A stretch of 64,000 nucleotides of DNA from Fibrobacter sp. UBA4309 (GTDB lineage Bacteria > Fibrobacterota > Fibrobacteria > Fibrobacterales > Fibrobacteraceae), in contig NZ_DGUN01000044.1 of assembly GCF_002395745.1 (NCBI RefSeq), positions 30,214 to 94,213 on the forward strand, given 5' to 3'. Numbering within the stretch: position 1 is the first letter of the stretch; each line of letters begins with the position of its first letter. A program made the translations under genes and the position numbers. Below the pieces are notes generated by a model, which was not told the DNA's origin, made no database searches, and saw only the letters and a list, made by a program, of their open reading frames with translations. Below are positions 27,038 to 36,277 of the stretch, in pieces.

Positions 27038-28096
27038 ATGTCGACTATCCTTTTGCCAGAAACCCTTTCGGCAGCCAACAGCAAGGTGCTGCTGCAGAAC
27101 TGCAAGAAGCAGCTCTGCACGGGAGCGCTTACCCTGGACGGATCGCAACTCAAGACCATGGACTACAGCGCCGACGCCTTTTTCGCGCTGCTCGCCGAGC
27201 TCGCCGAGAAAACGGGAAACAGGCTCACGCTTTCGCACTTCAACGAAGACATCAAGGCGCACCTGAAGTCTCTCCGCAAAATGGACCCGCCCGACCGCCC
27301 CGTAAAGGGCACGAACAACGTTCTCGAAATGCTCGGCGGCCTCGGTTTCTCGTTCATCAAGGAATTCGTCGAAGTCCTCATCCTGCTATTCATGTCCATC
27401 TACTGGACCGTATTCGGGCCGTTCGACAAGGGCAAAATCCATTTTGGCGGAGTCACCAAGCAGATGTTCAAATCGGGCAGCGAAGCCATGGGAATCTGCT
27501 TCTTGTTCGTGGGACTCATTTGCCTTACGATGGCTTTGCAGAGTTCGGTGATGCTCAACGCCGTCGGTGGCGGTTCGTACCTCGCGTCCGGTCTCGGATT
27601 CCTCATCTTCGCCGAAATCGGCCCGCTTCTCACGACCATCATCCTCGCCGGCCGTTCCGGCAGCGCCATGGCGGCCGAAATCGCGAACATGAGCGTCTGC
27701 GAAGAAGTCAAGGCCATCAAGTCCATGGCCATCCCGCCCGTGCAGTACCTGGTCGTCCCGCGCTTCATCGCACTGAGCATCACGACTCCCATCCTCTCGT
27801 TCTGCTCGTCCATCGTCGGAAGCCTTGCCGGATTCCTCATCGCGTATTTCTTCTGCGACATTTCCTTTTCCAACTACATGATGGGCATCCGCGACGGCAT
27901 CGCCCCCATCACGTTCCTCAAGAGCAGCGTCAAGGCGCTCGTGTTCGGCTGGATTGTAACGCTCATCGCCTGCAACAAGGGCCTCAACGCCCACGGCGGC
28001 GCCGAAGCCGTCGGCAAGGCGACTACCGCGAGCGTCGTTTCGGCCATCTGTTCCATCGTCATCGCGGACACGCTGTTCGCCTTCATATTCTACTAG
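27038..28096 (+). CDS. mlaE: MlaE-type lipid ABC permease with N-terminal STAS-like domain
   Basis: Inner-membrane permease of a phospholipid-trafficking MCE transporter. The first ~90 of 352 residues look like a STAS domain (LTLDGSQLKTMDYSADAFFALLAELAEKTGNRLTL), equivalent to the separate MlaB of E. coli. The rest is the MlaE fold with about five membrane helices and the GRSGSAMAAEIANMSVCEEVKAI coupling helix. TATATT lies 12 nt before the ATG without a Shine-Dalgarno. It heads the operon mlaE-mlaF-mlaD-lipoprotein. Confidence 0.93.
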   Translation: MSTILLPETLSAANSKVLLQNCKKQLCTGALTLDGSQLKTMDYSADAFFALLAELAEKTGNRLTLSHFNEDIKAHLKSLRKMDPPDRPVKGTNNVLEMLGGLGFSFIKEFVEVLILLFMSIYWTVFGPFDKGKIHFGGVTKQMFKSGSEAMGICFLFVGLICLTMALQSSVMLNAVGGGSYLASGLGFLIFAEIGPLLTTIILAGRSGSAMAAEIANMSVCEEVKAIKSMAIPPVQYLVVPRFIALSITTPILSFCSSIVGSLAGFLIAYFFCDISFSNYMMGIRDGIAPITFLKSSVKALVFGWIVTLIACNKGLNAHGGAEAVGKATTASVVSAICSIVIADTLFAFIFY

Positions 28097-28104
28097 GGGT
28101 AGCC

Positions 28105-28887
28105 ATGGAAGAAATCCTGAAAGTAGATCACCTGAAGGCCAGTTACGGCAACGAGACCATCCTCAAGGACATCTCGTTCGGCGTAAAGAAGGGCGAAATC
28201 CGCATGGTGCTCGGAAGTTCCGGCTGCGGCAAGTCCACGCTCTTGAACAATATCCTCAAGTTCATCAAGTCGGACTCGGGAACCATCACCTACTTCAGCA
28301 AGCAGTTCGGCCCCAAGGACGGGCTCGACAGCGAGACCCGCATGCGCACGGGCGTACTCTTCCAGAGCGGGGCGCTTATCGCCGACTTGACAGTCGCCGA
28401 GAACGCGATGTTGCCCTTGAAGCGCAGCATGCCCTACATGCCCAAGAGCCAGATGGAAGCGATTGTTGCAGACCGCCTGGAGAAAGTGCACCTGCTGCAC
28501 GCCTTCCACAAGTACCCCGGCGAGATTTCCGGCGGCATGAAAAAGCGCGCCGCCCTCGCCCGCGCCATCGCGCTCAAGCCCGAACTGCTCTTTTGCGACG
28601 AGCCTTCTACAGGTCTCGACCCGGTGACGGCACGCTCGCTCGACGAGCTGCTCCTGGAACTGCGCGACACGCTCGGAGTCTCGATGGTCATCGTGAGCCA
28701 CGAACTCGAAAGCATCAAGATTATCTGCGACCGCTTCGTGTACCTGAAAGAAGGCTATGTCCTGATGGACGGGACGCTCCAGGAAGGCATGGAGTCCGAC
28801 GACCCGACGCTCAAGCACTTTTTCAGCCGGCAATGCCCCAAGGAAACGTATTCCACCGGCTTCTACAATTTTGAATTTATTGATTGA
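28105..28887 (+). CDS. mlaF: MCE transporter ATP-binding protein MlaF
   Basis: ATPase of the Mla lipid transporter, 260 residues. Walker A GSSGCGKST is at 37-45, the Q-loop is in GVLFQSGALI, the signature is SGGMKKRAALARA, Walker B is LLFCDEPSTGLDP, and the H-loop is IVSHE. The ATG at 28105 follows GGGGT and lies 8 nt after the mlaE stop. A much longer open frame upstream is antisense noise within mlaE. Confidence 0.95.
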   Translation: MEEILKVDHLKASYGNETILKDISFGVKKGEIRMVLGSSGCGKSTLLNNILKFIKSDSGTITYFSKQFGPKDGLDSETRMRTGVLFQSGALIADLTVAENAMLPLKRSMPYMPKSQMEAIVADRLEKVHLLHAFHKYPGEISGGMKKRAALARAIALKPELLFCDEPSTGLDPVTARSLDELLLELRDTLGVSMVIVSHELESIKIICDRFVYLKEGYVLMDGTLQEGMESDDPTLKHFFSRQCPKETYSTGFYNFEFID

Positions 28888-28899
28888 GTTGGAGATACA

Positions 28900-29823
28900 A
28901 TGGAAACCACCCGATCCGAAAGAATTAAACTTGGCGCCTTCATGCTGTTCTGCGGCATCATGGTTTGCGTGTTCCTCGGTTACGTGCTCAAGCGTTACCT
29001 GAGCGAACAGTACGACAACTACTACACCATCTTCGATACCTCGGTCAACGGGCTCTTTGTCGATGCCAAGGTCAAGCTGAACGGCATTGACGTGGGTAGC
29101 GTAACGCAGATTACCATCCACGAAGAAAACCTGAACGAGGTCGTGGTCGCCTTCAAAGTCCACCACGGCACCCCCATCAAGCAGGGCACGCGCGCCGGCA
29201 TGACGGCGGGTATGAACCTCACCGGCGAAAAACAGGTAATCCTTTCGGGCGGCACCTTCTCGGAACCCAACGTTCCCGAAGGCGGTTTCGTGCCGGCAGA
29301 AAAATCCAGCTTTGACCAGATTGCGAACCAGGCGAGCAACATTGCGGGCCACGTAGATTCAGTCCTCGTCAACCTGAACATGATCCTTTCGACCGAAAAC
29401 GCCGAGAACCTGAGCAAGGCCATCAAGAATTTCGAAGCCATGACGGCCAACCTGAAGCGCGTCACTCAGGACATGTCGAAACCCATCGAGAACATTTCCA
29501 AGTCGGCGGAGTCCATGCACAAGGTGATGACGGAAATCGAAGACGCGAAGATTGCCGCCAAGGCCAGCGAAGACCTGGATATCGTCAAGGAAAAGCTCGA
29601 AGCCATCGACACGAAGAGCCTGAACGACAACCTCACCGAAGCCATGGCGTCGATCAACCAGCTTTCCAAGCGGCTCGACCAGATGGTCTACAAGAACCAG
29701 GACCAGGTGGGCGAAGCCGTCATAGAACTCAACAACGTACTCGAGAATCTCGAAGAGTTCAGCCAGAAAATCAAGAACAATCCGTCCGCGATTATTCGCG
29801 AGCCCGCCAAGAAGCGCCGCTAA
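28900..29823 (+). CDS. mlaD: MCE-domain substrate-binding protein MlaD
   Basis: Periplasmic lipid-shuttling subunit anchored by one N-terminal helix (about 10-32). The MCE domain lies at about 40-120 (FDTSVNGLFVDAKVKLNGIDVGSVTQI, GMTAGMNLTGEKQVIL). A long helical/coiled-coil region runs from about 140 to 300 with regular Leu/Ile spacing and a basic end. At 307 residues it is longer than E. coli MlaD (about 180) because of this helical extension, as in MlaD/PqiB-like proteins of other phyla. It lies 12 nt after mlaF. Confidence 0.93.
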   Translation: METTRSERIKLGAFMLFCGIMVCVFLGYVLKRYLSEQYDNYYTIFDTSVNGLFVDAKVKLNGIDVGSVTQITIHEENLNEVVVAFKVHHGTPIKQGTRAGMTAGMNLTGEKQVILSGGTFSEPNVPEGGFVPAEKSSFDQIANQASNIAGHVDSVLVNLNMILSTENAENLSKAIKNFEAMTANLKRVTQDMSKPIENISKSAESMHKVMTEIEDAKIAAKASEDLDIVKEKLEAIDTKSLNDNLTEAMASINQLSKRLDQMVYKNQDQVGEAVIELNNVLENLEEFSQKIKNNPSAIIREPAKKRR

Positions 29824-29834
29824 CAGGAGGAACC

Positions 29835-30446
29835 ATGCTCAACAAGATTTTTTCCAGGATTGCCACCGTATCGCTGTTACTCGCCGCGCTAACCCTGACG
29901 GCCTGCTTCGGCGGCTCCACGTCTGAGCCGACCCGCTACTACACCGTTGCCGTCGAAAACATCGTCATGCCGAGCGCCGAACCCGCAGGCAAGGTTCAGA
30001 TACGCAAATTCACCATCGACCCCGCCTACCAGCGCACCAATATCGTATACCGCGAATCCGCATACGATTTCATGTTCTACGACCTAGACCTCTGGGCAAG
30101 CCGCCCCGAGCACATGATTATGCAGGTCGTGGGCGAATACGTGGCCAAGAGCAACATCTTCGAATCGGTCGAAATCAAGGGGAACTCTATTCCCAGCCTC
30201 GAAATTTCCGGGAACATCTCGGCCATCGAAGAAGTCGACGAAGGCTCCTCGCAATACGCGCATCTCGCCATGGAAATTACACTGCGCAAGCCGGACAGCG
30301 AATCCGCCCTGTTCGAAAAACGCTACGACGGCAAGGAGCCCATGGACAAGCGCGAGCCCCGCTTCATGGCAGAGGCCACATCCAAGCTTTTGGGCAAGTT
30401 CATGGAAGACGCCCTGGATAATTTCGCGAAAGTAAATACAAAATAA
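29835..30446 (+). CDS. ABC-type transport auxiliary lipoprotein (PqiC-like)
   Basis: 203-residue lipoprotein with lipobox LTAC, then FGGS. The mature part begins with RYYTVAV, typical of the ABC-transport auxiliary lipoprotein family (PqiC/YmbA type). It shares that family's pattern YRESAYDFMFYDLDLWASRPEHMI. In E. coli, PqiC is the outer-membrane lipoprotein partner of the PqiAB MCE system. Here it closes the mla operon, 11 nt after mlaD with an AGGAGG. It may do the outer-membrane job of MlaA/MlaC, neither of which is present here. Confidence 0.82.
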   Translation: MLNKIFSRIATVSLLLAALTLTACFGGSTSEPTRYYTVAVENIVMPSAEPAGKVQIRKFTIDPAYQRTNIVYRESAYDFMFYDLDLWASRPEHMIMQVVGEYVAKSNIFESVEIKGNSIPSLEISGNISAIEEVDEGSSQYAHLAMEITLRKPDSESALFEKRYDGKEPMDKREPRFMAEATSKLLGKFMEDALDNFAKVNTK

Positions 30447-30499
30447 CAGAACGCCTGTTAAAAAAAAGATAAATTAGGATCAAGGAATGAGGTATATTC

Positions 30500-30925
30500 A
30501 TGGATTACACGCATAGAGAAGATCTTCCCGAGTTGGCAAAGGCCTACTTATTCAATGTCCAGTTCGTCTTTGACAATATCCCAGCCAGCAAAGAAGAAAA
30601 GTTCAAGGAACTGGCATCGACTCTTTCCTTGCGCGTCCGCAAAATCAAGTTCCTGAAAGAAGATACCAGCGATGTATTTACCGTGGTCGAGATTTCCTTC
30701 GACGAATTCGAGGACTATCTCATCACGACCTGCATCAAGAACGAATACTTGAGCAATTTCCGCATGAATATCGTCCACTACTCGACAAAGATGCAGCCCG
30801 TATACGAAGAGAAATTCTTCGACTGCAAGGCCGCCTATGTCGAGGAATTCTGCTACGACAAGTTCGACTCCAGCCAGGAGCGCCTGGTAAAGACAATCGG
30901 CTTCAAGTGCAAGCGTTCCAAGTAA
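30500..30925 (+). CDS. Conserved-looking cytoplasmic protein of unknown function
   Basis: 141 residues, acidic, no signal peptide or membrane segment. It contains alternating strand/helix pattern with EEKFKELASTLSLRVRKIKFL, several late Cys/Tyr residues (FFDCKAAYVEEFCYDKF) and a basic C-terminus. TATATT sits one base before the ATG, with GAGG just before it. It lies 53 nt after the mla operon and could be a separate unit. No family recognised. Confidence 0.65.
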   Translation: MDYTHREDLPELAKAYLFNVQFVFDNIPASKEEKFKELASTLSLRVRKIKFLKEDTSDVFTVVEISFDEFEDYLITTCIKNEYLSNFRMNIVHYSTKMQPVYEEKFFDCKAAYVEEFCYDKFDSSQERLVKTIGFKCKRSK

Positions 30926-30946
30926 GGCCGAAATCGGCCCTGTACA

Positions 30947-31747
30947 TCAAGCAGAGCGCTTGACGACGGGAACGCTAGCCAACAATTTTTTCGTGTAATC
31001 GTGTTGCGGACGGATAAGGATCTCGTCCGCATTTCCGCATTCGACAACCTTCCCAAAATACATCACCAGGACATCGTCGCTGATGGCGCGCACGACCTGC
31101 ATGTCGTGGCTGATAAAGATGATGCTCAATCCAAGATCGTTGCGCAAGTCGTCCAGCAGGTGCAGAATCTGCGCCTGCACCGAGACATCGAGAGCGCTCG
31201 TCACTTCGTCGCAAAGCAGGACCTTCGGACTGACCATCAGGCTCCGGGCAATGCAAAGGCGTTGCCGCTGGCCCCCCGAGAACTCGTGGGGAAACTTTTG
31301 GAGCGCCCCCGCCGGAATGGACACGCGCTCCAAAAGTTCGCGCGCGCGTTTTTCGGCATCTGCAAACGAGACGCCGCGCGCCACCAGCGGCGCCGTAAGA
31401 ATTTCCGTGACAGTCTGTCGCGGGTTAAGACTGCTGAACGGGTCCTGGAACACCATCTGCACCAAGTCGCATACCCTGGAAGTTCCCGCCATGCGGTCTT
31501 TCACCTTGTTCCCAAACAGCTTAAATTCGCCCGAGGCCATGGGAACAAGCCCGACCAGGGACTTCACCAGAGTGGACTTGCCGCATCCGGACTCGCCCAC
31601 AATACTCAAAATCTTCCCTTGCGACAGCGTGAACGACACGTTGTCGACCGCGGTAAAGTAGTCCTTCACCTTGCCGAAGACACCTCCCCGGACAGGGAAC
31701 TTTACCGATAGACCCTTTACCTCGATAGCCGGTACGGAACTAGGCAT
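30947..31747 (-). CDS. Oligopeptide/dipeptide-type ABC transporter ATP-binding protein (DppF/OppF-like)
   Basis: 266 residues from the ATG at 31747. Walker A GESGCGKST is at 51-59, the Q-loop is in MVFQDPFSSLNPRQTV (an Opp/Dpp hallmark), the signature is FSGGQRQRLCIARSL, Walker B is LLCDEVTSALD, and the H-loop is FISHD. The start lies within the last codons of xseB (8-bp overlap), indicating coupling. No permease, partner ATPase or binding protein is adjacent, so its partners must be elsewhere. A longer start at 31804 would extend across xseB without added homology. Confidence 0.88.
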   Translation of the reverse strand: MPSSVPAIEVKGLSVKFPVRGGVFGKVKDYFTAVDNVSFTLSQGKILSIVGESGCGKSTLVKSLVGLVPMASGEFKLFGNKVKDRMAGTSRVCDLVQMVFQDPFSSLNPRQTVTEILTAPLVARGVSFADAEKRARELLERVSIPAGALQKFPHEFSGGQRQRLCIARSLMVSPKVLLCDEVTSALDVSVQAQILHLLDDLRNDLGLSIIFISHDMQVVRAISDDVLVMYFGKVVECGNADEILIRPQHDYTKKLLASVPVVKRSA

Positions 31748-31952
31748 CAGCCTCGCCTTCCAGGCTCGCCAGGGCTTCCTGGACGTTCTTTTCGGTATCG
31801 ACAAGAATCTGTCTGCATTTTTTCAACAAATTCGTCGCTTCCTGAACCTGGCCGGACAATTCGTCTATGCCCAGTTCGGAATTGTCAATCCGTTCCAAAA
31901 TGGCTTCCAGACGGTCCATTGCGTTTTTATATTCAAAATTTTCGCTACTCAT
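31740..31952 (-). CDS. xseB: Exodeoxyribonuclease VII small subunit XseB
   Basis: 70 residues, all helical, with the family pattern FEYKNAMDRLEAILERID, LGIDELSGQVQEATNLLKKCRQIL. It binds XseA to form the single-strand-specific exonuclease VII. xseA is not adjacent. The ATG is preceded by TATATT at exactly 7 nt with no Shine-Dalgarno. It forms a two-gene unit with the ABC ATPase. Confidence 0.9.
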   Translation of the reverse strand: MSSENFEYKNAMDRLEAILERIDNSELGIDELSGQVQEATNLLKKCRQILVDTEKNVQEALASLEGEADA

Positions 31953-31981
31953 GTTACAGAATATAGTTACATTTTATTTTG

Positions 31982-32698
31982 ATGGATTTGCGAAACCAAC
32001 ATAGTGGTTCCTGTTTCCGCAAAGCCAGGGTTTTCGCCCTGGCGCTATTTGCCGTACTGTCCGCAGGCTGCCTGGACATTCCCGATTCGCCGAACCAGTC
32101 GCGCGAAATCGAGAGCATATCCGTCTATATCCTGCAAAAAGATATCAAGGATTCCACCGTACTCCGCGTCCACCCGAACGATTCCGCCACGCTCAAGGTC
32201 AACGTGTTCCCGAGGCAGTACAAGGACGAGCTCACCTTTGAATGGCTATATGACTCGCGCGTAATCGGCCATGAGAGCGAATACGACATCGCGCCCTCCT
32301 CGCCCGCCAACAAGATTCCCAACAGCCTGCGCATCTCGGACCCGCTGGGCAGCCAGCAGACCATTCCCCTAGACATCGTCGTCAATACGGTTCCGCGCAT
32401 GGATTCCATTGTAGAACCCCTCGACGGCGACACGCTATACGGCAACAAGAATTCGTCATTCCTTTTTAAATGGCAGGCAACGGACATCGACGTCATCAAC
32501 GGCTCCGACAAACTGGCCTTCACGCTGGTCATCGACAGCACCCGTTACAGTCTCGGCCCGATAAACAGCGTCCGCCAATCCGGATTCCAGCCCGGCAAGC
32601 ATACCATCTACGTCGTCGTCAGGGATTCGTACGGAGACAAGGACTCCCTAGCCCCCCAGAGTTTCTACGTGCAGGACACCCTCGGAGGCAAACTATGA
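31982..32698 (+). CDS. Envelope lipoprotein, PKD-like plus FN3-like (gene 1 of five-gene operon)
   Basis: 238 residues with signal peptide and lipobox LSAGC, then LDIP. The mature part has an Ig/PKD-like domain (TFEWLYDSRVIGHESEYDI ... TIPLDIVVNT) and then an FN3-like domain that opens PLDGDTLYGN and contains FKWQATDID. The order matches the next two gene products. TACATT lies 8 nt before the ATG (leaderless-like). It diverges from xseB with only 29 nt between start codons and overlaps gene 2 by an ATGA. Function unknown. Confidence 0.75.
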   Translation: MDLRNQHSGSCFRKARVFALALFAVLSAGCLDIPDSPNQSREIESISVYILQKDIKDSTVLRVHPNDSATLKVNVFPRQYKDELTFEWLYDSRVIGHESEYDIAPSSPANKIPNSLRISDPLGSQQTIPLDIVVNTVPRMDSIVEPLDGDTLYGNKNSSFLFKWQATDIDVINGSDKLAFTLVIDSTRYSLGPINSVRQSGFQPGKHTIYVVVRDSYGDKDSLAPQSFYVQDTLGGKL

Positions 32699-34266
32699 AA
32701 ATATGGCTCGCCATCTTCTCCGTTTCTGTCCTGGCGTTCATCATCGCCTGTTCCAACGGCGACGACGCCCTTTTCGATACGGACGACAGCAAGGACATTT
32801 CCATTTCGGCCAAGATGACCGTCAACCTGGATTCCATCCATCTGCAGACCAAGTCCGACACGATCCGCACTACGGATACGATGACTTTCATTGCCGAAAT
32901 CATGCCGTCCAGGTCCATCCGCATGCAAAGGTATTACTGGACATTGGATGGCGAGACCTGGGCTTACGAATTCAGTTTCCGCAACAGCATTCCCGAACCG
33001 GGCCACCATGTGGTCGCGCTGGTCCTTATCGACTTTTTCGGGGACACCCTGACAGATACGCTAAACGTTTGGGTCGGCAATCCGCCTTTCCTGAACGAGA
33101 AATCCATCATCCCGCAGCCGGAAACACAGGGAATTCCTCCGGAAGAAGGCGTATCGTTCTCATGGAGCGCATACGACCCCGACTCCCTCTACGGCCTACA
33201 TTACCGTTTCAGGCTGACCAGCCGCAGTCGCGAAACCCTGCTCGACACCGTCCTGGACAACCCCTACCTCACTTACAGGTTGCCGCTGTCTCCCCTGGAA
33301 ACCTATTACTGGGAAGTTGAAGCCTACAACGAAATCGGGATGGCTTCGCCGACAAGCATCACCGGGAAATTCTACACCAAGGGTGTCGAAGAAGAATCCG
33401 GCATCAACGGGAACATCGAAATTTCCGGCAACAGGAATTCGTCCGAACAAGTCAATGTCGTAATCCAGTTCCAGGATTCCACAGGAAAAATCGCCGCCAC
33501 GGATACCGTGATCGGATACACGGCCAACAAGCTGAGCTATACGGCCAAGCCACTCAAGGCCGGCTCATACAAGGTCATAGCGAGCATCCCGGACTACCCG
33601 GACTACAAGCCCGACACGATCACCGTCCAATTGCGGCCCTCCGAGATCTACACTATCGAGGAGCAGTACCTCATCGACATGACCGCACCCATAGTCAAGT
33701 CTGCCGGAGCCGGCTCCGACACGCTTGATTTTGCCGATACACTGAAGTTCTGCATCAAGGATTACGGCAGCCAATTTGAAAGCATCAGCCTGCGCGCCTT
33801 CCTGGAAGATTCCCCGCTTGACACCGACGTCATCAAGATCACAGAGGACTCGATGGCCATTTTCTTGCCCAGTTCGGCAAAATCCATCGGCATGCGGTTG
33901 CTCGTTATTTCGGCAACCGATCCCAGCGGCAACAAGGTAGACAAGACATTCTATATCAAGCCCACTTTATACTGGTTCGAATGCAACAACGACACGACCC
34001 TTTATACGAACGACATTCTCGAGCTGTATATCCGCGACACGAACCCGTACGGGTTTGAACCGGATTCATTCTATTTCGACATCATCAAGAACAACCCGGT
34101 CATTGCCATCAGCGCCGAGAAGTCTATCTCGCTTAAGGTGATGTACACCACCTTCCCCGATTCCGTCAATCATGTCCGCACAGGACTCCGCTACAAAAAC
34201 GGGCTAGTCCAGTGGAGGAATTGGACGGTCAACCGCATTTTTGCGACAAGGAGTAAAAATGAATAA
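32695..34266 (+). CDS. Envelope lipoprotein, PKD-like plus FN3-like plus C-terminal domains (gene 2 of five-gene operon)
   Basis: 523 residues. The lipobox is IIAC, then SNGDDALF. The PKD-like domain ends with PEPGHHVVALVLIDFFGDTLTDTLNVWV. The FN3-like domain (VSFSWSAYDPDSLYGLHYRFRL ... YYWEVEAYNEIG) is followed by a carboxypeptidase-regulatory-like segment and Ig-like domains near 350-500. The N-terminal GDDALF motif recurs in gene 3. The ATG overlaps the gene 1 stop by 4 bp and its own stop overlaps gene 3 by 8 bp, showing tight translational coupling. Function unknown. Confidence 0.78.
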   Translation: MKIWLAIFSVSVLAFIIACSNGDDALFDTDDSKDISISAKMTVNLDSIHLQTKSDTIRTTDTMTFIAEIMPSRSIRMQRYYWTLDGETWAYEFSFRNSIPEPGHHVVALVLIDFFGDTLTDTLNVWVGNPPFLNEKSIIPQPETQGIPPEEGVSFSWSAYDPDSLYGLHYRFRLTSRSRETLLDTVLDNPYLTYRLPLSPLETYYWEVEAYNEIGMASPTSITGKFYTKGVEEESGINGNIEISGNRNSSEQVNVVIQFQDSTGKIAATDTVIGYTANKLSYTAKPLKAGSYKVIASIPDYPDYKPDTITVQLRPSEIYTIEEQYLIDMTAPIVKSAGAGSDTLDFADTLKFCIKDYGSQFESISLRAFLEDSPLDTDVIKITEDSMAIFLPSSAKSIGMRLLVISATDPSGNKVDKTFYIKPTLYWFECNNDTTLYTNDILELYIRDTNPYGFEPDSFYFDIIKNNPVIAISAEKSISLKVMYTTFPDSVNHVRTGLRYKNGLVQWRNWTVNRIFATRSKNE

Positions 34267-35617
34267 GCTCCTTGCCATATTCGTTCCCGCCATCGCCCTT
34301 TTCTTTGCCAGCTGTGGAGACGACGCGCTGTTCAACGAGAACCTGCAACCTACCGTCAGCCAGCAGATCTACGTCGTACCCGACCGTTTTGTCGGCGAAC
34401 CGTACACTTTCGGGTTCCAGACGGCGCCCATCTACCTCGAAGTGGACCAGGTCGTAAAATTTTGGGCCACCTATATCGTGAACGACAGCTACCTGAATAC
34501 CGACTACTACGACGACTACATCTCCGAAAAAATCTGGGACATAAACGGCGAATACTTCAACCTCAATTTCTTCCGCTACTCTTTCTCGGAACCGGGACAC
34601 AAGGTTGTCACGCTCAGGTCGGTAGATTACTTAAAAGACACAATTACCGAGCACCTCGACGTGTACGTGAACACGCCCATCTCGGCAAAGCTCGTCTACC
34701 CCGAAGACGGGTTCAACCTTGTCGACCCCGATTCAAAGGACGGCATCGACCTCGTGTGGAACATTTCCGGAGTCGACGACTGGGAAACATCTTCTTGCGA
34801 CCTCTACGCCTCGTACAGCAAGGAAAACTTCTGGGAACGCGGAGCCTTCGCCAAAGGATCCTGCGACGACGAAATCCATATCAACGGCCCGCTATTCGAC
34901 GACCTCCCCGAAGATTCCTCGGCGACCGTCTACTGGGCCGTCATCGCCAGCAACAGGGCGCAGGGCACGTTCTTCGAGAAGGACACCTCCCCCATCTACC
35001 ATTTCTCCACCAAGTTCAGGAATTCCGATTCCGCAAAACTGATCTTGCCCATAACGCACGAAAACCTCTGGAGCAGCGATTCTCTCGAAACAGAAATCTT
35101 CCTGGTCTCCGCGGGCGGCGACACCATCGCCACATACTACAGCTACACGATAGACTCCACCATCGTCATGAAGGTCCTGCCGCAATCCGGCTTGCGCATT
35201 TACGCCAACGAAAAATCCAAGCCGGAATACTCGGCCAAGCCCATCAGCGTGGACATCATGGCGGCAACGCGGTACTATATCGACACGCTCACCTTCATGG
35301 ATACCGTTCCCCCGTTCGTCACGCCCGCAGCGACCGAATTCGATTCTACGGAACAGATTACCTTCTTTGCCCTCGACCAAGGATCGGGAGTCAACGGGCG
35401 CCATGTCACCGTGACCGTTTCCGATGACACGCTTTCATCCAGCTACCTGGAACAGAAAATCACTTTCAGCTGCCCAAAATTTTTCAACGTCATCTACGTG
35501 AGCGTTTCCGCCCAGGATAACGCGAGAAATACTTCGGCCAAGGTGTACTGGAAATTGCAAAAGAACGGGGCGACCGTTCGCATAGACGGCCCCTACAGCA
35601 AGTCAGGAGGGAACTAG
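34259..35617 (+). CDS. Envelope lipoprotein, PKD-like plus FN3-like (gene 3 of five-gene operon)
   Basis: 452 residues from the ATG at 34259, which has AAGGAG 6 nt upstream. The lipobox is FASC, then GDDALF, the same motif as in gene 2. The PKD-like domain has SFSEPGHKVVTLRSVDYLKDTITEHLDVYV. The FN3-like domain opens YPEDGFNLVD and contains LVWNISGVDDW. A further Ig-like domain ends near 440 with SVSAQDNARNTSAKVYW. The clear parallel with genes 1 and 2 indicates tandem paralogues. Substrate or partner unknown. Confidence 0.78.
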   Translation: MNKLLAIFVPAIALFFASCGDDALFNENLQPTVSQQIYVVPDRFVGEPYTFGFQTAPIYLEVDQVVKFWATYIVNDSYLNTDYYDDYISEKIWDINGEYFNLNFFRYSFSEPGHKVVTLRSVDYLKDTITEHLDVYVNTPISAKLVYPEDGFNLVDPDSKDGIDLVWNISGVDDWETSSCDLYASYSKENFWERGAFAKGSCDDEIHINGPLFDDLPEDSSATVYWAVIASNRAQGTFFEKDTSPIYHFSTKFRNSDSAKLILPITHENLWSSDSLETEIFLVSAGGDTIATYYSYTIDSTIVMKVLPQSGLRIYANEKSKPEYSAKPISVDIMAATRYYIDTLTFMDTVPPFVTPAATEFDSTEQITFFALDQGSGVNGRHVTVTVSDDTLSSSYLEQKITFSCPKFFNVIYVSVSAQDNARNTSAKVYWKLQKNGATVRIDGPYSKSGGN

Positions 35618-35619
35618 CC

Positions 35620-36270
35620 ATGCGTATTTCCGCCATTGCGCTCTTCCTGACCGTTTTGTTCTGCAGCCCACTATTCGCGCAGGATTCCACCAGCGTGGCA
35701 GAACCCGTCACGAAATACCTGCATATTTCGACCAACCCTTCGTATGCCGACGCCTACGTAAACAACACTGCACCGAACCATGCGAAGGAACCCGACTACA
35801 AGCTTCCCGGTTTCATCCCGGTTCCCGCCGGCGAGCCGAACATCATCGTATCCTTATTCCGTCCGGAATATGCGGACACCACCATCAACGTCACGTTGTC
35901 GAAAAAGGACACGTCTTTCCTGATTGTATCCTTACGCCCGACGCACGACGAGAAAATTACCGACAGGCAATATGGCGAACTGGCGCACCGCAGCCGCAAG
36001 AAAGTCGGACACAACCTGTTACTCGCCTCCATCGCACCCTTTGTCGTCAGCGGCGTTGCCGCGGCCGTATCGTACTACAACATCGAGCGCGCCAACGACA
36101 AGAAAGACGATATCGACAAGGCGCTCATCCGCGACAGCGAATATTACCAGAAGACCTACGACAAGTTCAGTGACTACAGGGACAACGCCCGAAAGGCCAA
36201 AAAGCTGATGAACATGAGTCTGATTCTGGGCGGCATCGTTTTTTCCACCGGCATAATACTTTCTTTCTAG
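35620..36270 (+). CDS. PEGA-like secreted/membrane protein (gene 4 of five-gene operon)
   Basis: 216 residues. A signal peptide ends near PLFAQ. It is followed by a PEGA-like segment (YLHISTNPSYADAYVNNT ... VSLFRPEYADTTINVTL) and a C-terminal module with two hydrophobic helices (about 130-150 and 195-215) separated by a charged segment. This two-helix module, beginning RKKVGHNLLLASIAPF, is paralogous to the C-terminus of gene 5. It starts 3 nt after the gene 3 stop. Function unknown. Confidence 0.75.
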   Translation: MRISAIALFLTVLFCSPLFAQDSTSVAEPVTKYLHISTNPSYADAYVNNTAPNHAKEPDYKLPGFIPVPAGEPNIIVSLFRPEYADTTINVTLSKKDTSFLIVSLRPTHDEKITDRQYGELAHRSRKKVGHNLLLASIAPFVVSGVAAAVSYYNIERANDKKDDIDKALIRDSEYYQKTYDKFSDYRDNARKAKKLMNMSLILGGIVFSTGIILSF

Positions 36271-36277
36271 GTACGTT

